This document shows positions 1-7,921 of a DNA stretch of 63,525 nucleotides, piece by piece (within the stretch, counting starts at the first letter, position 1; every line of letters begins with the position of its first letter). Source of the DNA: Pseudomonadota bacterium (GTDB lineage Bacteria > Pseudomonadota > Gammaproteobacteria > Burkholderiales > Sulfuricellaceae); NCBI GenBank assembly GCA_021801705.1, contig JAJYXP010000033.1, positions 1 to 63,525 of the forward strand. Reading direction: 5' to 3'. The notes below the pieces were generated by a model. It ran no database searches. It had not been told where the DNA came from and worked only from the letters and a program-made list of their open reading frames with translations. A program made the translations under genes and the position numbers.

Positions 1-1041
1 CCGCCGCCCACGCTGATCGATTACCTGCCGCCCAATGCGCTGATGTTCCTCGACGAAAGCCATGTCACCATCCCGCAAATCGGCGGCATGTACAAGGGCG
101 ACCGGGCACGGAAGGAGAATCTGGTGGGATATGGCTTCCGCCTTCCATCCGCGCTCGACAACCGCCCGCTGCGTTTCGACGAGTTCGAGAAAGTGATGCG
201 CCAATCCATCTTTGTTTCTGCCACACCGGCCGACTACGAGGCGCAGCACGCCGGTCAAGTGGTGGAGCAGGTGGTGCGACCGACCGGACTGGTTGATCCA
301 AGGATAGAGCTGCGTCCGGCGACCAACCAGGTCGACGATCTGCTATCCGAACTCAATGCACGGATAGCGCAGGGCGAGCGCGTTCTGGTCACCACGCTGA
401 CCAAGCGCATGGCCGAGGATTTGACCGATTACCTGGCCGACCACGGCATCAAGGTGCGCTACGTGCACTCGGATATCGACACCGTGGAGCGGGTCGAGAT
501 CATCCGCGACTTGCGGCTGGGCGTATTTGATGTACTAATCGGCATTAACTTGCTGAGAGAAGGCCTTGATATTCCAGAAGTATCATTGGTTGCAATACTG
601 GATGCCGACAAGGAGGGCTTCCTGCGCTCGGCGCGTGCCCTGATCCAGACCATCGGCAGGGCGGCGCGCCACATCAATGGCACCGCAATTCTCTATGCCG
701 ACAAAATCACAAAATCCATGCGCCTGGCAATGGACGAAACCGAACGGCGCCGGACCAAGCAGGAGGCCTACAATACCGAACACGGAATCACGCCGAGAGG
801 GGTTACCAAGCGCATCAAGGACATTATCGACGGCGTATTCGATATTGAAACCGCCCAGCAGGAGCTGAAAGTCGCCCAGGAACTTGCTGCCTACAAGCAC
901 CTGGACGAGAAGATGTTGACCAAGGAAATCAAGCAACTGGAAAAAGAGATGCTGGCATGCGCCAAGAATCTGGAGTTCGAGCATGCCGCGCAATTGCGCG
1001 ACAAGCTGAACAAGGTCAAGGCGTTGCTGTTCAAAACATGA
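1..1041 (+). CDS. uvrB: UvrABC excinuclease subunit B, C-terminal part (5' truncated by window)
   Basis: The frame is open from base 1, so this is the distal half of UvrB, the helicase-like damage-verification subunit of nucleotide excision repair. Visible are the helicase C-terminal lobe with the TIGRAARH motif and, over the last ~35 residues, the UVR domain ([13 protein letters not shown]) that contacts UvrC. The segment [18 protein letters not shown] just after the start is typical of UvrB. The remaining ~330 residues match the second half of a ~670-residue protein. It stops with TGA 30 bases before the convergent ankyrin gene. Identification is secure; only the true start is missing. Confidence 0.97.
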   Translation, partial: PPPTLIDYLPPNALMFLDESHVTIPQIGGMYKGDRARKENLVGYGFRLPSALDNRPLRFDEFEKVMRQSIFVSATPADYEAQHAGQVVEQVVRPTGLVDPRIELRPATNQVDDLLSELNARIAQGERVLVTTLTKRMAEDLTDYLADHGIKVRYVHSDIDTVERVEIIRDLRLGVFDVLIGINLLREGLDIPEVSLVAILDADKEGFLRSARALIQTIGRAARHINGTAILYADKITKSMRLAMDETERRRTKQEAYNTEHGITPRGVTKRIKDIIDGVFDIETAQQELKVAQELAAYKHLDEKMLTKEIKQLEKEMLACAKNLEFEHAAQLRDKLNKVKALLFKT

Positions 1042-1071
1042 TCCTCACCCCGGCTTTTGCCAGGGCGAAGA

Positions 1072-1641
1072 TCAATGATCCGGATTTTTCAGGAAGGTGA
1101 CCACGTTAACGCCGGGCGGTGTGCGTGAACCGCATGCCAGGTCATCACCGAGATCCAGTTCGGCTTCATGCAACTGGTTGATGACTTCGACGTAATCCTT
1201 GTCCTTCACCATCATCAGCGCCGTGCGGCCGCCTTCATTAGTGGCGCGTACATCAGCGCCCGCCGCCAACAGAAGATCAACCACCGCAGCCTGACCATAG
1301 GCGGCGGCAAGCATCAGCGGGCGGACGCCGTAAGCGATTTGCGTTTCCACATCCGCGCCGGCTTTGATCAGAGCGCCTACCACGTCGGGGTAGCCCCGGT
1401 CTTCCTCATTGTTGTACATGGCCTTCATCAGAGCGGTCCACCCTTGGGTATCTTTCGCATCGACCTCCGCGCCCGATTCGATCAACATTTTCACCATTTC
1501 AAGATTGCCGCTCCCGGCTGCCAGCATCAGCAATGTGGCGCCCTCGTCGTTGCGGGTGTTGCAGTCCACCCCGTTTTGAAGCAGCGCGCGAACTTTGGTC
1601 GTATCACCGGCGGAAAGGGCGTTGAATATTTCGATAGACAT
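1072..1641 (-). CDS. Ankyrin-repeat protein (cytoplasmic)
   Basis: A 189-residue protein made almost wholly of ankyrin repeats (about residues 5-150): successive units of the type G-x-T-x-L-M-x-A-A followed by V-x-x-L-L-x-x-G-A-D-V. Such repeats bind other proteins; the partner is unknown. There is no signal peptide, unlike the second ankyrin protein at 13.8-14.4 kb. One repeat carries a short insertion (NNEEDRGYPDV). The C-terminal ~30 residues leave the repeat pattern (DLACGSRTPPGVNVV). It is convergent with uvrB and preceded by an AT-rich stretch likely to hold its promoter. Confidence 0.85.
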   Translation of the reverse strand: MSIEIFNALSAGDTTKVRALLQNGVDCNTRNDEGATLLMLAAGSGNLEMVKMLIESGAEVDAKDTQGWTALMKAMYNNEEDRGYPDVVGALIKAGADVETQIAYGVRPLMLAAAYGQAAVVDLLLAAGADVRATNEGGRTALMMVKDKDYVEVINQLHEAELDLGDDLACGSRTPPGVNVVTFLKNPDH

Positions 1642-1852
1642 GTGAAACTCCGATACTGGTTCAATAAATAAAACTCATTTTAATAATACTATAGTTAATT
1701 AGTCAACTATTATTTACATTCTGGCCGGCGCATCGGGTCTGGCGTCTGGGTGACGCTTCCCGTCTCACGCTGCTGGCCAATCTGGGCGACAATCCGGTGC
1801 GGCAGGGCGCATGCCGCCTTGGTGCGCAGCCTGGTCTGGCCTTCATTTCAGC

Positions 1853-1888
1853 TTGGCAAATGCACATTCATGCGCATATAATGCGCAT
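1853..1888 (+). promoter_or_regulatory. ccdAB promoter with two palindromic operator boxes
   Basis: TTGGCA (1853-1858) and a perfect TATAAT (1877-1882) are 18 bases apart. The -10 lies between two copies of the 8-base palindrome ATGCGCAT (1870-1877 and 1881-1888) whose centres are 11 bases, one helical turn, apart. A GGAGG ribosome site follows at 1890-1894. CcdA is a ribbon-helix-helix DNA-binding protein that represses its own operon, so these boxes are the obvious candidate operator; this is inferred. Confidence 0.7.
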
Positions 1889-1900
1889 TGGAGGCGCCCA

Positions 1901-2152
1901 ATGAAAACCAGCTACAACCTGCAGGCGCGTAAGCGCCCCGTCAACCTGACTCTAAATGAAGACTTGGTGCTTCAAGCACGAGGAATAACCGACAACCTCT
2001 CCGGCGTCGTTGAGTCGCTCCTGGCGGATTTTGTGGAGCACGAGCGTCAACAACGCTTCGCCAAAGCCAAGACCCTCGAAGCGACAATTGCAACCTGGAA
2101 CGACTTCAATACCAAACTCGGTTCATTTGCCGACGAGTACTCTACCCTCTGA
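1901..2152 (+). CDS. ccdA: CcdA-type antitoxin
   Basis: An 83-residue antitoxin. The N-terminal half (KRPVNLTLNEDLVLQAR, then LSGVVESLLADFV) is the ribbon-helix-helix DNA-binding domain; the C-terminal half (ATIATWNDFNTKLGSFADEY) is the toxin-binding tail. The start at 1901 is chosen because GGAGG lies 6 bases upstream; an upstream in-frame ATG at 1811 would add 30 residues that do not fit the family. It overlaps ccdB by one base (TGATG), the usual coupling. It neutralises CcdB and probably represses the operon through the ATGCGCAT boxes. Confidence 0.9.
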   Translation: MKTSYNLQARKRPVNLTLNEDLVLQARGITDNLSGVVESLLADFVEHERQQRFAKAKTLEATIATWNDFNTKLGSFADEYSTL

Positions 2153-2472
2153 TGGCCCAATTCGACGTCCACCGGAATACCGGGAAAAACCGGGAAGCCA
2201 TTCCTTTTGTCGTGCTGGTGCAGTCATCACGCTTCGGCAGCTACCGCCGGAGAATGGTCGTTCCCCTTGTGCGTAAATCGTCTCTCGGAACGATCAGTGA
2301 CGCGCGTTTTAATCCAACTTTCAAAATCGAGAGCATAGCAGTGGTCTTGCATCCACTGGAAATCGTGTCAGTCCACAATGAACAATTGGGCGAATTCGTG
2401 GAATCACTTGCCCATGAAGGAAATTTCATCATGGATGCTCTTGACGAGTTACTGACCCGCGCCTGGGGGTAG
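2152..2472 (+). CDS. ccdB: CcdB-type toxin (gyrase poison family)
   Basis: A 106-residue CcdB homologue, the family's usual size. Matching elements are the start AQFDVHRNTGKN, the strand RRRMVVPLVRKS, the motif FKIESIAVVLHPLEIVSV and the end FIMDALDELLTRAWG. Family members poison DNA gyrase. In F-plasmid CcdB the last three residues are W-G-I and essential; this protein ends in A-W-G, so the Trp-Gly pair is kept but the terminal Ile is absent. Activity is therefore likely but not certain. It is a chromosomal TA pair directly upstream of the tRNA-Leu and restriction island. Confidence 0.88.
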   Translation: MAQFDVHRNTGKNREAIPFVVLVQSSRFGSYRRRMVVPLVRKSSLGTISDARFNPTFKIESIAVVLHPLEIVSVHNEQLGEFVESLAHEGNFIMDALDELLTRAWG

Positions 2473-2490
2473 CCTCTGAACCCACGTGAG

Positions 2491-2515
2491 CGACCGCCAT
2501 TCGAGCGGTCGTTTA
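2491..2515 (+). terminator. Possible terminator of ccdAB
   Basis: A 7-base GC-rich stem, CGACCGC (2491-2497) with GCGGTCG (2505-2511), closes a 7-base loop and is followed by only a short T-rich tail (TTTAG). It begins 18 bases after the ccdB stop, so a terminator role is plausible; the poor T run keeps confidence low. Confidence 0.45.
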
Positions 2516-2730
2516 GTAGGCGGATCGAACCTATCAACTTGGCCCGATGGCACGCAATATAGGTTTTACAGCCCATAAACTACTTTCGCCATGAACAGTG
2601 GAAGCGAGATATAATAAGCTTTTGAAGGGGGGGGCGGCATTGTTGTTGGCTTTCAAAGCCTTCCAAATGCTTAGCTTCCAATCCCGCCTTCATGCCAAGG
2701 ATATAGTTCATAGCGTCTTTCGGTTCTTCA

Positions 2731-2819
2731 GCCCGGATGGTGAAATAGGTAGACACAAGGGACTTAAAATCCCTCGCTGCTAACGCGGCGTGCCGGTTCG
2801 ATTCCGGCTCCGGGCACCA
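2731..2819 (+). tRNA. tRNA-Leu (anticodon UAA)
   Basis: An 89-base type II tRNA including an encoded CCA. The acceptor stem pairs GCCCGGA (2731-2737) with TCCGGGC (2809-2815), then A and CCA (2817-2819). The anticodon stem AGGGA (2758-2762) pairs with TCCCT (2770-2774) around a loop holding TAA at 2765-2767. The T arm is CCGG-TTCGATT-CCGG. The long variable arm (CGCTGC...GCGGCG) is as expected for leucine tRNAs. It reads UUA and UUG codons. Its 3' end faces the accessory block, a common arrangement for integrated islands. Confidence 0.97.
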
Positions 2820-2904
2820 TTTAAATCCATGAAGTTATGCTGATGGGTCAGATTGCTCATTCCATTCTATGTGACAAGGCAATCCTTAATCTTACTGCGT
2901 CAAG

Positions 2905-4449
2905 TTACAACTGCTCCACTATTTCAGTCCCGCCGAGGTCATTGGCAATCTCCCGGAACTGTTCCAGCGCCGCCTCCAGGTCTTCGACAATCTCCGCGGC
3001 GATCACCTCCGGCGCAGGCAGGTTATCGGAATCCGACAGCGATTCGTCCCTGAGCCAGAAAATATCCAGGCTGGCCTTGTCGCGGTTGGCGATCTCCTCG
3101 TAGTCGTAGGCGCGCCAGCGGCCGTCGGGGTTTTGTTCCGACCAGGTAGGCTGACGGTTGAATCGGCCCGAGGGCGAGCCTCCTACTGTAGGAGCGGCGC
3201 CCTCGCCGCGATTGCTTTCCGAATAACACGCCACGAACTCGTCCAGATCCTCCCGCTTCAGTGGATTGGTCTTGAGCGTAAAGTGGATGTTGGTGCGCAG
3301 GTCGTAGATCCACAGCTTCCGGGTCCACGGGGTTTCGGAAGCGGGCTTCTTGTCGAAGAACAGCACGTTCGCCTTCACGCCCTGGGCGTAGAACAGGCCG
3401 GTGGGCAGGCGCAGCAGGGTATGGACGTCGCACTCGTGCAGCAGCTTGCGGCGGATGGTTTCGCCCGCACCGCCTTCGAACAGCACGTTGTCCGGCACCA
3501 CCAGGGCGGCGCGGCCGTTCTGCCTGAGCAGGGTTTTCACATGCTGGACGAAATTGAGCTGCTTGTTCGAGGTGGTGGCCCAGAAGTCGTCGCGCTCGAC
3601 GATGTCGCGCTCCTTGCTGACCTTGCCTTCCTCGCCGACGATGGTGGTGCTGCTCTTCTTGCCGAAGGGCGGGTTGGTCAGCACCAGGTCGAAGCGATCG
3701 CCGGGGTCGGCGGCGAGGGAATCAGACACCGCAATCGGCTCGAATTCCTGGCTGCCGATGCCGTGCAACAGCATGTTCATGGCGCACAGCCGGGCGGTAG
3801 CCTGCACCAGCTCCCAGCCCTTGAAGCTTTCCCCCCGGAGTTTCTTCTTCTCCGCTGTAGTCATGTTGGGGTTGTGCTTCACCACATAGTCGTGGGCCGC
3901 CAGCAGAAAGCCTCCGGTGCCGCAGGCCGGGTCGGAAATGGTCTCGCCGGGCTTGGGGGCCATGGCATCCACAATCGCCTGGATCAGCGGGCGCGGCGTG
4001 AAATACTGGCCCGCGCCGGACTTGGTGTCCTGGGCGTTCTTCTCCAGCAGGCCCTCGTAGGCGTCGCCCTTCACGTCAGCGCTCATCGACACCCAGGTTT
4101 CCTTGTCGATCAGGTCCACGATCAGCCGCCGCAGCTTGGCCGGGTCCTGGAACTTGTTCTGCGACTTGTTGAAGATCAGGCCGAGCAAGCCTTTCTGCTT
4201 GCCCAGTTCCTCCAGCGTGTGGCGGTAGTGGTCGAACAGTTCGTCACCATCCTTCTTCACCAGACTAGGCCAGTCATAGCCGGCAAGTACCGGGCTGGCC
4301 TGGTTGTAGGGCGGTTTGCTGCGCTCATCGGCCATCTTGAGAAACAGCAGATAGGTGAGCTGCTCGACGTAGTCGCCATAGCTCATGCCGTCGTCGCGCA
4401 GCACGTTGCAGTAGTTCCAGAGTTTTTGAACGATGGTTGCGGTGTTCAT
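2905..4449 (-). CDS. hsdM: Type I restriction-modification system, methylase subunit HsdM
   Basis: A 514-residue N6-adenine DNA methyltransferase subunit that acts with HsdS and HsdR. The N-terminal helical domain (about 5-130) is followed by TPRPLI (151-156), the SAM-binding motif DPACGTGG (173-180) and the catalytic NPPF (259-262). Near the C-terminus, after DEFVACYSESN, about 20 residues (GEGAAPTVGGSPSGR) are encoded by a REP-like palindrome (3187-3214) and are absent from the HsdM sequences I recall. The start overlaps the end of the nucleotidyltransferase frame by 4 bases (ATGA), so it is translated as the last gene of a three-gene unit. It lies over 6 kb from hsdR. Confidence 0.95.
   Translation of the reverse strand: MNTATIVQKLWNYCNVLRDDGMSYGDYVEQLTYLLFLKMADERSKPPYNQASPVLAGYDWPSLVKKDGDELFDHYRHTLEELGKQKGLLGLIFNKSQNKFQDPAKLRRLIVDLIDKETWVSMSADVKGDAYEGLLEKNAQDTKSGAGQYFTPRPLIQAIVDAMAPKPGETISDPACGTGGFLLAAHDYVVKHNPNMTTAEKKKLRGESFKGWELVQATARLCAMNMLLHGIGSQEFEPIAVSDSLAADPGDRFDLVLTNPPFGKKSSTTIVGEEGKVSKERDIVERDDFWATTSNKQLNFVQHVKTLLRQNGRAALVVPDNVLFEGGAGETIRRKLLHECDVHTLLRLPTGLFYAQGVKANVLFFDKKPASETPWTRKLWIYDLRTNIHFTLKTNPLKREDLDEFVACYSESNRGEGAAPTVGGSPSGRFNRQPTWSEQNPDGRWRAYDYEEIANRDKASLDIFWLRDESLSDSDNLPAPEVIAAEIVEDLEAALEQFREIANDLGGTEIVEQL
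3187..3214 (+). repeat. REP-like palindrome inside hsdM (TGTAGGAGCGGC type)
   Basis: The sequence begins TGTAGGAGCGGC and ends CGCGATTG, with a GCGGCG...CGCCGC self-complementary core. It is the form of a widely dispersed proteobacterial extragenic palindrome. Here it is in frame within hsdM, and a second copy in opposite orientation lies in hsdR (12438-12463). Confidence 0.65.
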
Positions 4450-5154
4450 TTCGTATCCAGGGCTGTGATTAAATTTATCTGTTCGCGAACGCGGCGAATC
4501 CTGTCCTCGTATAACTCGTCATACACCACCAGACCCGGCAGCGTGTTCTCAAAATTGGGATCGCGGACAATCTCCGCGAAGCGGGAAGCCAAATAATCCG
4601 CAAGCTCGCCGCCGGCATCAGCCACTTCCGCCTCAATGCCGGGTCGCCCGTCGATCACATTGATGATGTCCTCGAAATCATGACTGGACATCAGGTCGCT
4701 CTGCCCACGGGTGCCAAAAGCCTCCAGCTTCGTCGCCAGAAAGGCCGGAGCCGAAATCAAACGAATCTGCCTGCCGCTCGGCAACAAGACACGCGATGCA
4801 CTCGCGATTGCCAACGGATACCAGCGATTGGCAAAACCCAGTACGCGTTCATCAGTCGGCATTAAATCAACTTCCACCTCACCGAGCCGCCAGCGACAAA
4901 TCGGCGCATCTGGCGAAACATCCCGGGCAAAGCCGCGAGACGCAAACCGCTTCTCCAGTGCATGATAGGCCGCAAGCGCCGCCACTTCGGCCACCACATC
5001 CACGTCATAAGTCAACGCGGGGCGGCGGAGCATTGGGCGACGTACACAACAGCCCCGCAGCGCAACCGCCCACGAATACCAGCTCATCGCACAACTCGCC
5101 CAGCGCCTGCGCCACTACCTCCACCAACTGGACATTGGGATCACGTGGATTCAA
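4446..5154 (-). pseudogene. Frameshifted nucleotidyltransferase (AbiEii-like), partner of the winged-helix gene
   Basis: The frame 4446-5087 resembles the larger part of a nucleotidyltransferase: TYDVDVV with the Asp pair of the active site, then APICRWRLGEVEVDLMPTDE, LGFANRWYPLA and LATKLEAFGTRG. Its first ~20 residues fit nothing. In another frame, upstream to a TTG at 5154 that overlaps the previous gene's stop, the missing start is present: NPRDPNVQLVEVVAQALGE and the GG motif VFVGGCAAGLL. One extra base near 5010-5028 (next to a CCGCCGCCCCGC run) separates GG from DVD. Either the gene is inactivated or the assembly has a one-base error. AbiEii relatives are toxins of abortive-infection TA pairs; that role here is inference. 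Confidence 0.7.
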
Positions 5155-5684
5155 AACCGCTCCTCGAACAGTTTCTCGGCAAGGTTGCGCTCGCGCGCAT
5201 TGCCCATGCGCAAGGCATCGAACAAGGCCAGGTTCTCATACAGCGCCGGGCTGCGCAGCGCCGCCGCCGGAGCACTCGGGTAAAGCGGTATCAGCGCAAT
5301 GCCCCGCGCCTTGCCCTCAGCATGCGGCCACACCGGCGATGGATCAGCCGAAGGTGCGATCAAGGCGTTGAGGGGAGCAGCAGCATAGGCTGTGGGAACA
5401 CCGCCCACCATCCCGCCCCTTGCCGCCGGAAAAGCGTAGCGGGCACCGTGAAACAAAAACTCCTTGAATGCCGGAACAATGATGCGCGGCTGCTTATCCA
5501 CAAACGCCAGCAGGCGAGCCTGCTCTGCCCGCTTCAATGCACCATGCACCTCCGACATAGACAAACCGGCAAAAGCCGCCAGCTCGGGATACGTCAATAC
5601 CTCGCCGCGCCTGGCGAGAAGCGCCAGCAGCAGGTACAAGTCCTGAGCCTTGAGAGCGGGTTGGCGGTTAACAGGGCGGCGCAT
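5151..5684 (-). CDS. Winged helix-turn-helix protein, putative antitoxin or regulator of the NTase-hsdM unit
   Basis: A 177-residue protein. Residues ~12-60 (KAQDLYLLLALLARRGE, TYPELAAFAGLSMSEVHGALKRAEQARLL) form a winged-helix DNA-binding domain; the rest (LFHGARYAFPAARGGMVGG...) has no motif I recognise but is of a conserved type found next to this kind of nucleotidyltransferase. It starts the operon wHTH-NTase-hsdM with TTGA and ATGA overlaps. A promoter (5726-5754) and two TTCGCGAA palindromes lie directly upstream, so autoregulation is likely. Reading it as the antitoxin of an AbiE-like pair is inference. Confidence 0.6.
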   Translation of the reverse strand: MRRPVNRQPALKAQDLYLLLALLARRGEVLTYPELAAFAGLSMSEVHGALKRAEQARLLAFVDKQPRIIVPAFKEFLFHGARYAFPAARGGMVGGVPTAYAAAPLNALIAPSADPSPVWPHAEGKARGIALIPLYPSAPAAALRSPALYENLALFDALRMGNARERNLAEKLFEERF

Positions 5685-5704
5685 GGGTTGGCTCCATTAA
5701 GAAG

Positions 5705-5728
5705 TTTCGTGTTTCGCGAAATACGAAA
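5705..5728. promoter_or_regulatory. 24-base palindromic operator, proximal copy
   Basis: TTTCGT (5705-5710), the perfect palindrome TTTCGCGAAA (5712-5721) and ACGAAA (5723-5728) form a 24-base near-perfect dyad with one mismatched pair. It begins 21 bases upstream of the wHTH start codon and overlaps the -10 region, the expected place for a repressor site. Confidence 0.65.
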
Positions 5729-5754
5729 ATACTATGTATTCAATCGGATTGCAA
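5726..5754 (-). promoter_or_regulatory. Promoter of the wHTH-NTase-hsdM operon
   Basis: On the minus strand TTGCAA (5754-5749) and TATTTT (5731-5726) are 17 bases apart. The -10 touches the proximal TTCGCGAA dyad. Both boxes are only moderate matches to sigma-70, so this is a prediction from spacing and position. Confidence 0.45.
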
Positions 5755-5813
5755 CATGCATCGAGCCTCATGATTGTCGGCATATGCAATATGCAAACAG
5801 CGTATTGTGCTGC

Positions 5814-5837
5814 ATTCGCTATTCGCGAATAGCGAAT
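5814..5837. promoter_or_regulatory. 24-base perfect palindrome, distal copy
   Basis: ATTCGCT, ATTCGCGAAT and AGCGAAT join to a perfect 24-base dyad. It shares the TTCGCGAA core and the size of the proximal copy; the two centres are 109 bases apart. This could be a second operator allowing DNA looping, or a site serving both flanking units. Confidence 0.6.
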
Positions 5838-5933
5838 GTGCAACACGTCCTGCCAAACTCACAATGCTGGTGTTCCCGCGTTGAGAACGATTACACCCGT
5901 TATGGAAACGAACAATATCTACAAACAACCCAG

Positions 5934-6440
5934 CTACAAGCGCGCCACCACCTCAAGCATCGCCTTGTCCGGCCAGACCAGTTTCTCGTAAATCGTCGCG
6001 GGCCGGTGGCTAAGTTCGCAGGACACAACAACCGGGTCCAAATCCATCACATTGGGGACGCGCATGATCCACGCTTCCAAGTCCTGCCGTGCAATGCGCA
6101 AAGAACCCTGCACCGAACGGTCGGTGGCCGTGTCGTAACGAATCGGCCCGATGGCCAGTTCCGCTTTCTTGATCTGCGCAGTCGGGCTGCCGAAAGCTGC
6201 GAGCGTGGCAATGTACAACTGACGAAACCGCGTGCTCCCCAGCTCCGCGAAGTGCTCCTTGCGCAGACCGGGGAGAAACAGCGTGTAGCGCGTCGCATCA
6301 TGGCAAAACATCACGCACTGGCGCCGATCGACGGTAAACAAATGCGCATGCCAACTGCCAAGCGGGCTGGTTTCTTCAAGCGGCCCGGGCGAAACATCGG
6401 CCAGTTTGGCAGCGAGTTTTTTGGAGCAGTGGATGATCAT
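5934..6440 (-). CDS. Conserved hypothetical protein, DUF6933-like
   Basis: A 168-residue protein of the type starting MIIHCSKKLAAKL, with the conserved stretches LGSWHAHLFTVDRRQCVMF, HDATRYTLFLPGLRK, TDRSVQGSLRIARQDLE and VPNVMDLDP. I recognise this as the DUF6933 family, whose function is unknown to me. There is no signal peptide or membrane segment. It sits 56 bases downstream of the PD-(D/E)XK gene and upstream of the palindrome-rich 5685-5933 interval, so it could end the phd-relE-hsdS operon. Its ribosome site is weak. Confidence 0.65.
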   Translation of the reverse strand: MIIHCSKKLAAKLADVSPGPLEETSPLGSWHAHLFTVDRRQCVMFCHDATRYTLFLPGLRKEHFAELGSTRFRQLYIATLAAFGSPTAQIKKAELAIGPIRYDTATDRSVQGSLRIARQDLEAWIMRVPNVMDLDPVVVSCELSHRPATIYEKLVWPDKAMLEVVARL

Positions 6441-6496
6441 GCGGCGTTATGTGGCGGGCTTATGCACGATTCATGATATGGACAGAGCACGGCTGC

Positions 6497-7921
6497 TTAT
6501 TGATCACGGCCGCGTTCTGGAAAGCGAAGCTGACCCATTTGGTTCGGGATGAGTCTCTTCGCATCTTGAAACAACTTGTCGGCATTCAGTGGCAGGCTGA
6601 CCTGATTAAGCATCCCCTCTATATCTTCCTTACAAACCACTGCAATATCATGTTTGCCTGCGGTTTCCAGATTTGCAGTGACTTCCTCGCGCGAGAGCGG
6701 CGACACAATCATGGACTGAAGCTGAAGGAATCCGTAACCGGCGTGGTCTAGTTTGTCCCTAATCAACTTCGAGCGCTGCACCAACTTAGCAAGCTTGTCG
6801 TTTCTGTCAAGAAGCCCGATCGTGCACTCGACAACTACAACGTGGCCAGATGGTGCTACCACAATAATGTCTGGCCCCTCCTGAAGCTTTGGGGCGCGCC
6901 CATAGTTGGTAACCGAGAAACCTAATAGGCTAAGCAAGGTAGAAACAGCACTCTCGAACATTTGTGATTTATCAGTTTCCGGTTTAAACAACATCTTCCT
7001 CAACGACTCCATGTCATCATCAAAAACCTGATGGATGGCGTGACGTGGGTTTAAACGCTTCTGTGGGTCAGCAACCCACCATTGATGGTGCGCAACACCT
7101 GCATAACTTAAGAATGCCTGGAGCAAAGAGGCATCCCCAACTGGCATGCGCCACGTGCCGACATTAATGTCACCTTTTTGCCGCCACTTCAGCTTAGAGC
7201 CACTGACACTTCCCCGATCTACAGAGTCTTTGTGGAGAATTTTGTACCCAAGTCGCAGTTTCTCAACATCCAAGCCTGCGGCGAGATGGCACTCAATCAC
7301 CACTCTCCTTCCCTTGATCGTGGACGCCCCAGAGATCATTGTTGGCGCCCTAGCCACGATCTCCAACGTGGTTGAATCACCCATCTGATTTAGTGCCGGC
7401 AGCCCACATTGACCAAGCAATTCATCAAGGTTGTCAAACGGCGTTTCGGCGGATTTCAGCTCCCAATCCAGATGTCGGGAATCTGCAACGTTCACAAGCA
7501 GATTGTGCCTAGAAGTGCCACGTACCAACAGACTTGGTAACCGTGGCCCTTCTGTAACGAAAGGATGGTAAATCGGCGCTAAATATGTCGACGGGTCCCC
7601 ATCACTCTGCAGAGCAATGGTCGTTGAGCCATCAATGCATTGCATTTCCCCGTTTCTTGCGAAAGTGAGAAACGAGTCAACGTCGGCAAGTGTAGCATTG
7701 GTAGCAAAGCGCGCCGCCACTAAATGGTCAGTTTCGAACTTGAAAGCTGTGTCGCTAACCCCAGCGCGGGTTGGCTCCAAAAAAACGCGGCCAAACAACA
7801 GGCGGGGGCCTTGGGGCGTTTTCAGCCCCACATAGGAAACGACGGCGCGTTGATATGCGCCAGCCCACAGCCGAAGCAGGTTTTCGAAGTTGAAGAAGTC
7901 CTTTTCCTGGGGGCTGTTCAT
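6497..7921 (-). CDS. PD-(D/E)XK nuclease-like protein coupled to hsdS
   Basis: A 474-residue protein whose first ~310 residues I do not recognise. From ~320 a nuclease-like fold is visible: E323 (MFESAVSTLLSLLGF), D351 (QEGPDIIVVA) and E365 (VVVVECTIG), the spacing of Mrr-type PD-(D/E)XK nucleases. The usual final Lys is Thr here (E-C-T), a variant seen in some family members. The start overlaps hsdS by 4 bases (ATGA), so it is translated with the specificity subunit. It may be an extra effector or an accessory protein of the type I complex; nothing in the sequence proves either. An alternative is an unrelated cargo gene. Confidence 0.6.
   Translation of the reverse strand: MNSPQEKDFFNFENLLRLWAGAYQRAVVSYVGLKTPQGPRLLFGRVFLEPTRAGVSDTAFKFETDHLVAARFATNATLADVDSFLTFARNGEMQCIDGSTTIALQSDGDPSTYLAPIYHPFVTEGPRLPSLLVRGTSRHNLLVNVADSRHLDWELKSAETPFDNLDELLGQCGLPALNQMGDSTTLEIVARAPTMISGASTIKGRRVVIECHLAAGLDVEKLRLGYKILHKDSVDRGSVSGSKLKWRQKGDINVGTWRMPVGDASLLQAFLSYAGVAHHQWWVADPQKRLNPRHAIHQVFDDDMESLRKMLFKPETDKSQMFESAVSTLLSLLGFSVTNYGRAPKLQEGPDIIVVAPSGHVVVVECTIGLLDRNDKLAKLVQRSKLIRDKLDHAGYGFLQLQSMIVSPLSREEVTANLETAGKHDIAVVCKEDIEGMLNQVSLPLNADKLFQDAKRLIPNQMGQLRFPERGRDQ

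Noticed and set aside
4962-6476. A 504-codon plus-strand frame across the wHTH and DUF6933 genes
   Set aside because: It runs through the palindromic intergenic region and antisense to two plausible genes, with no domain in its translation.
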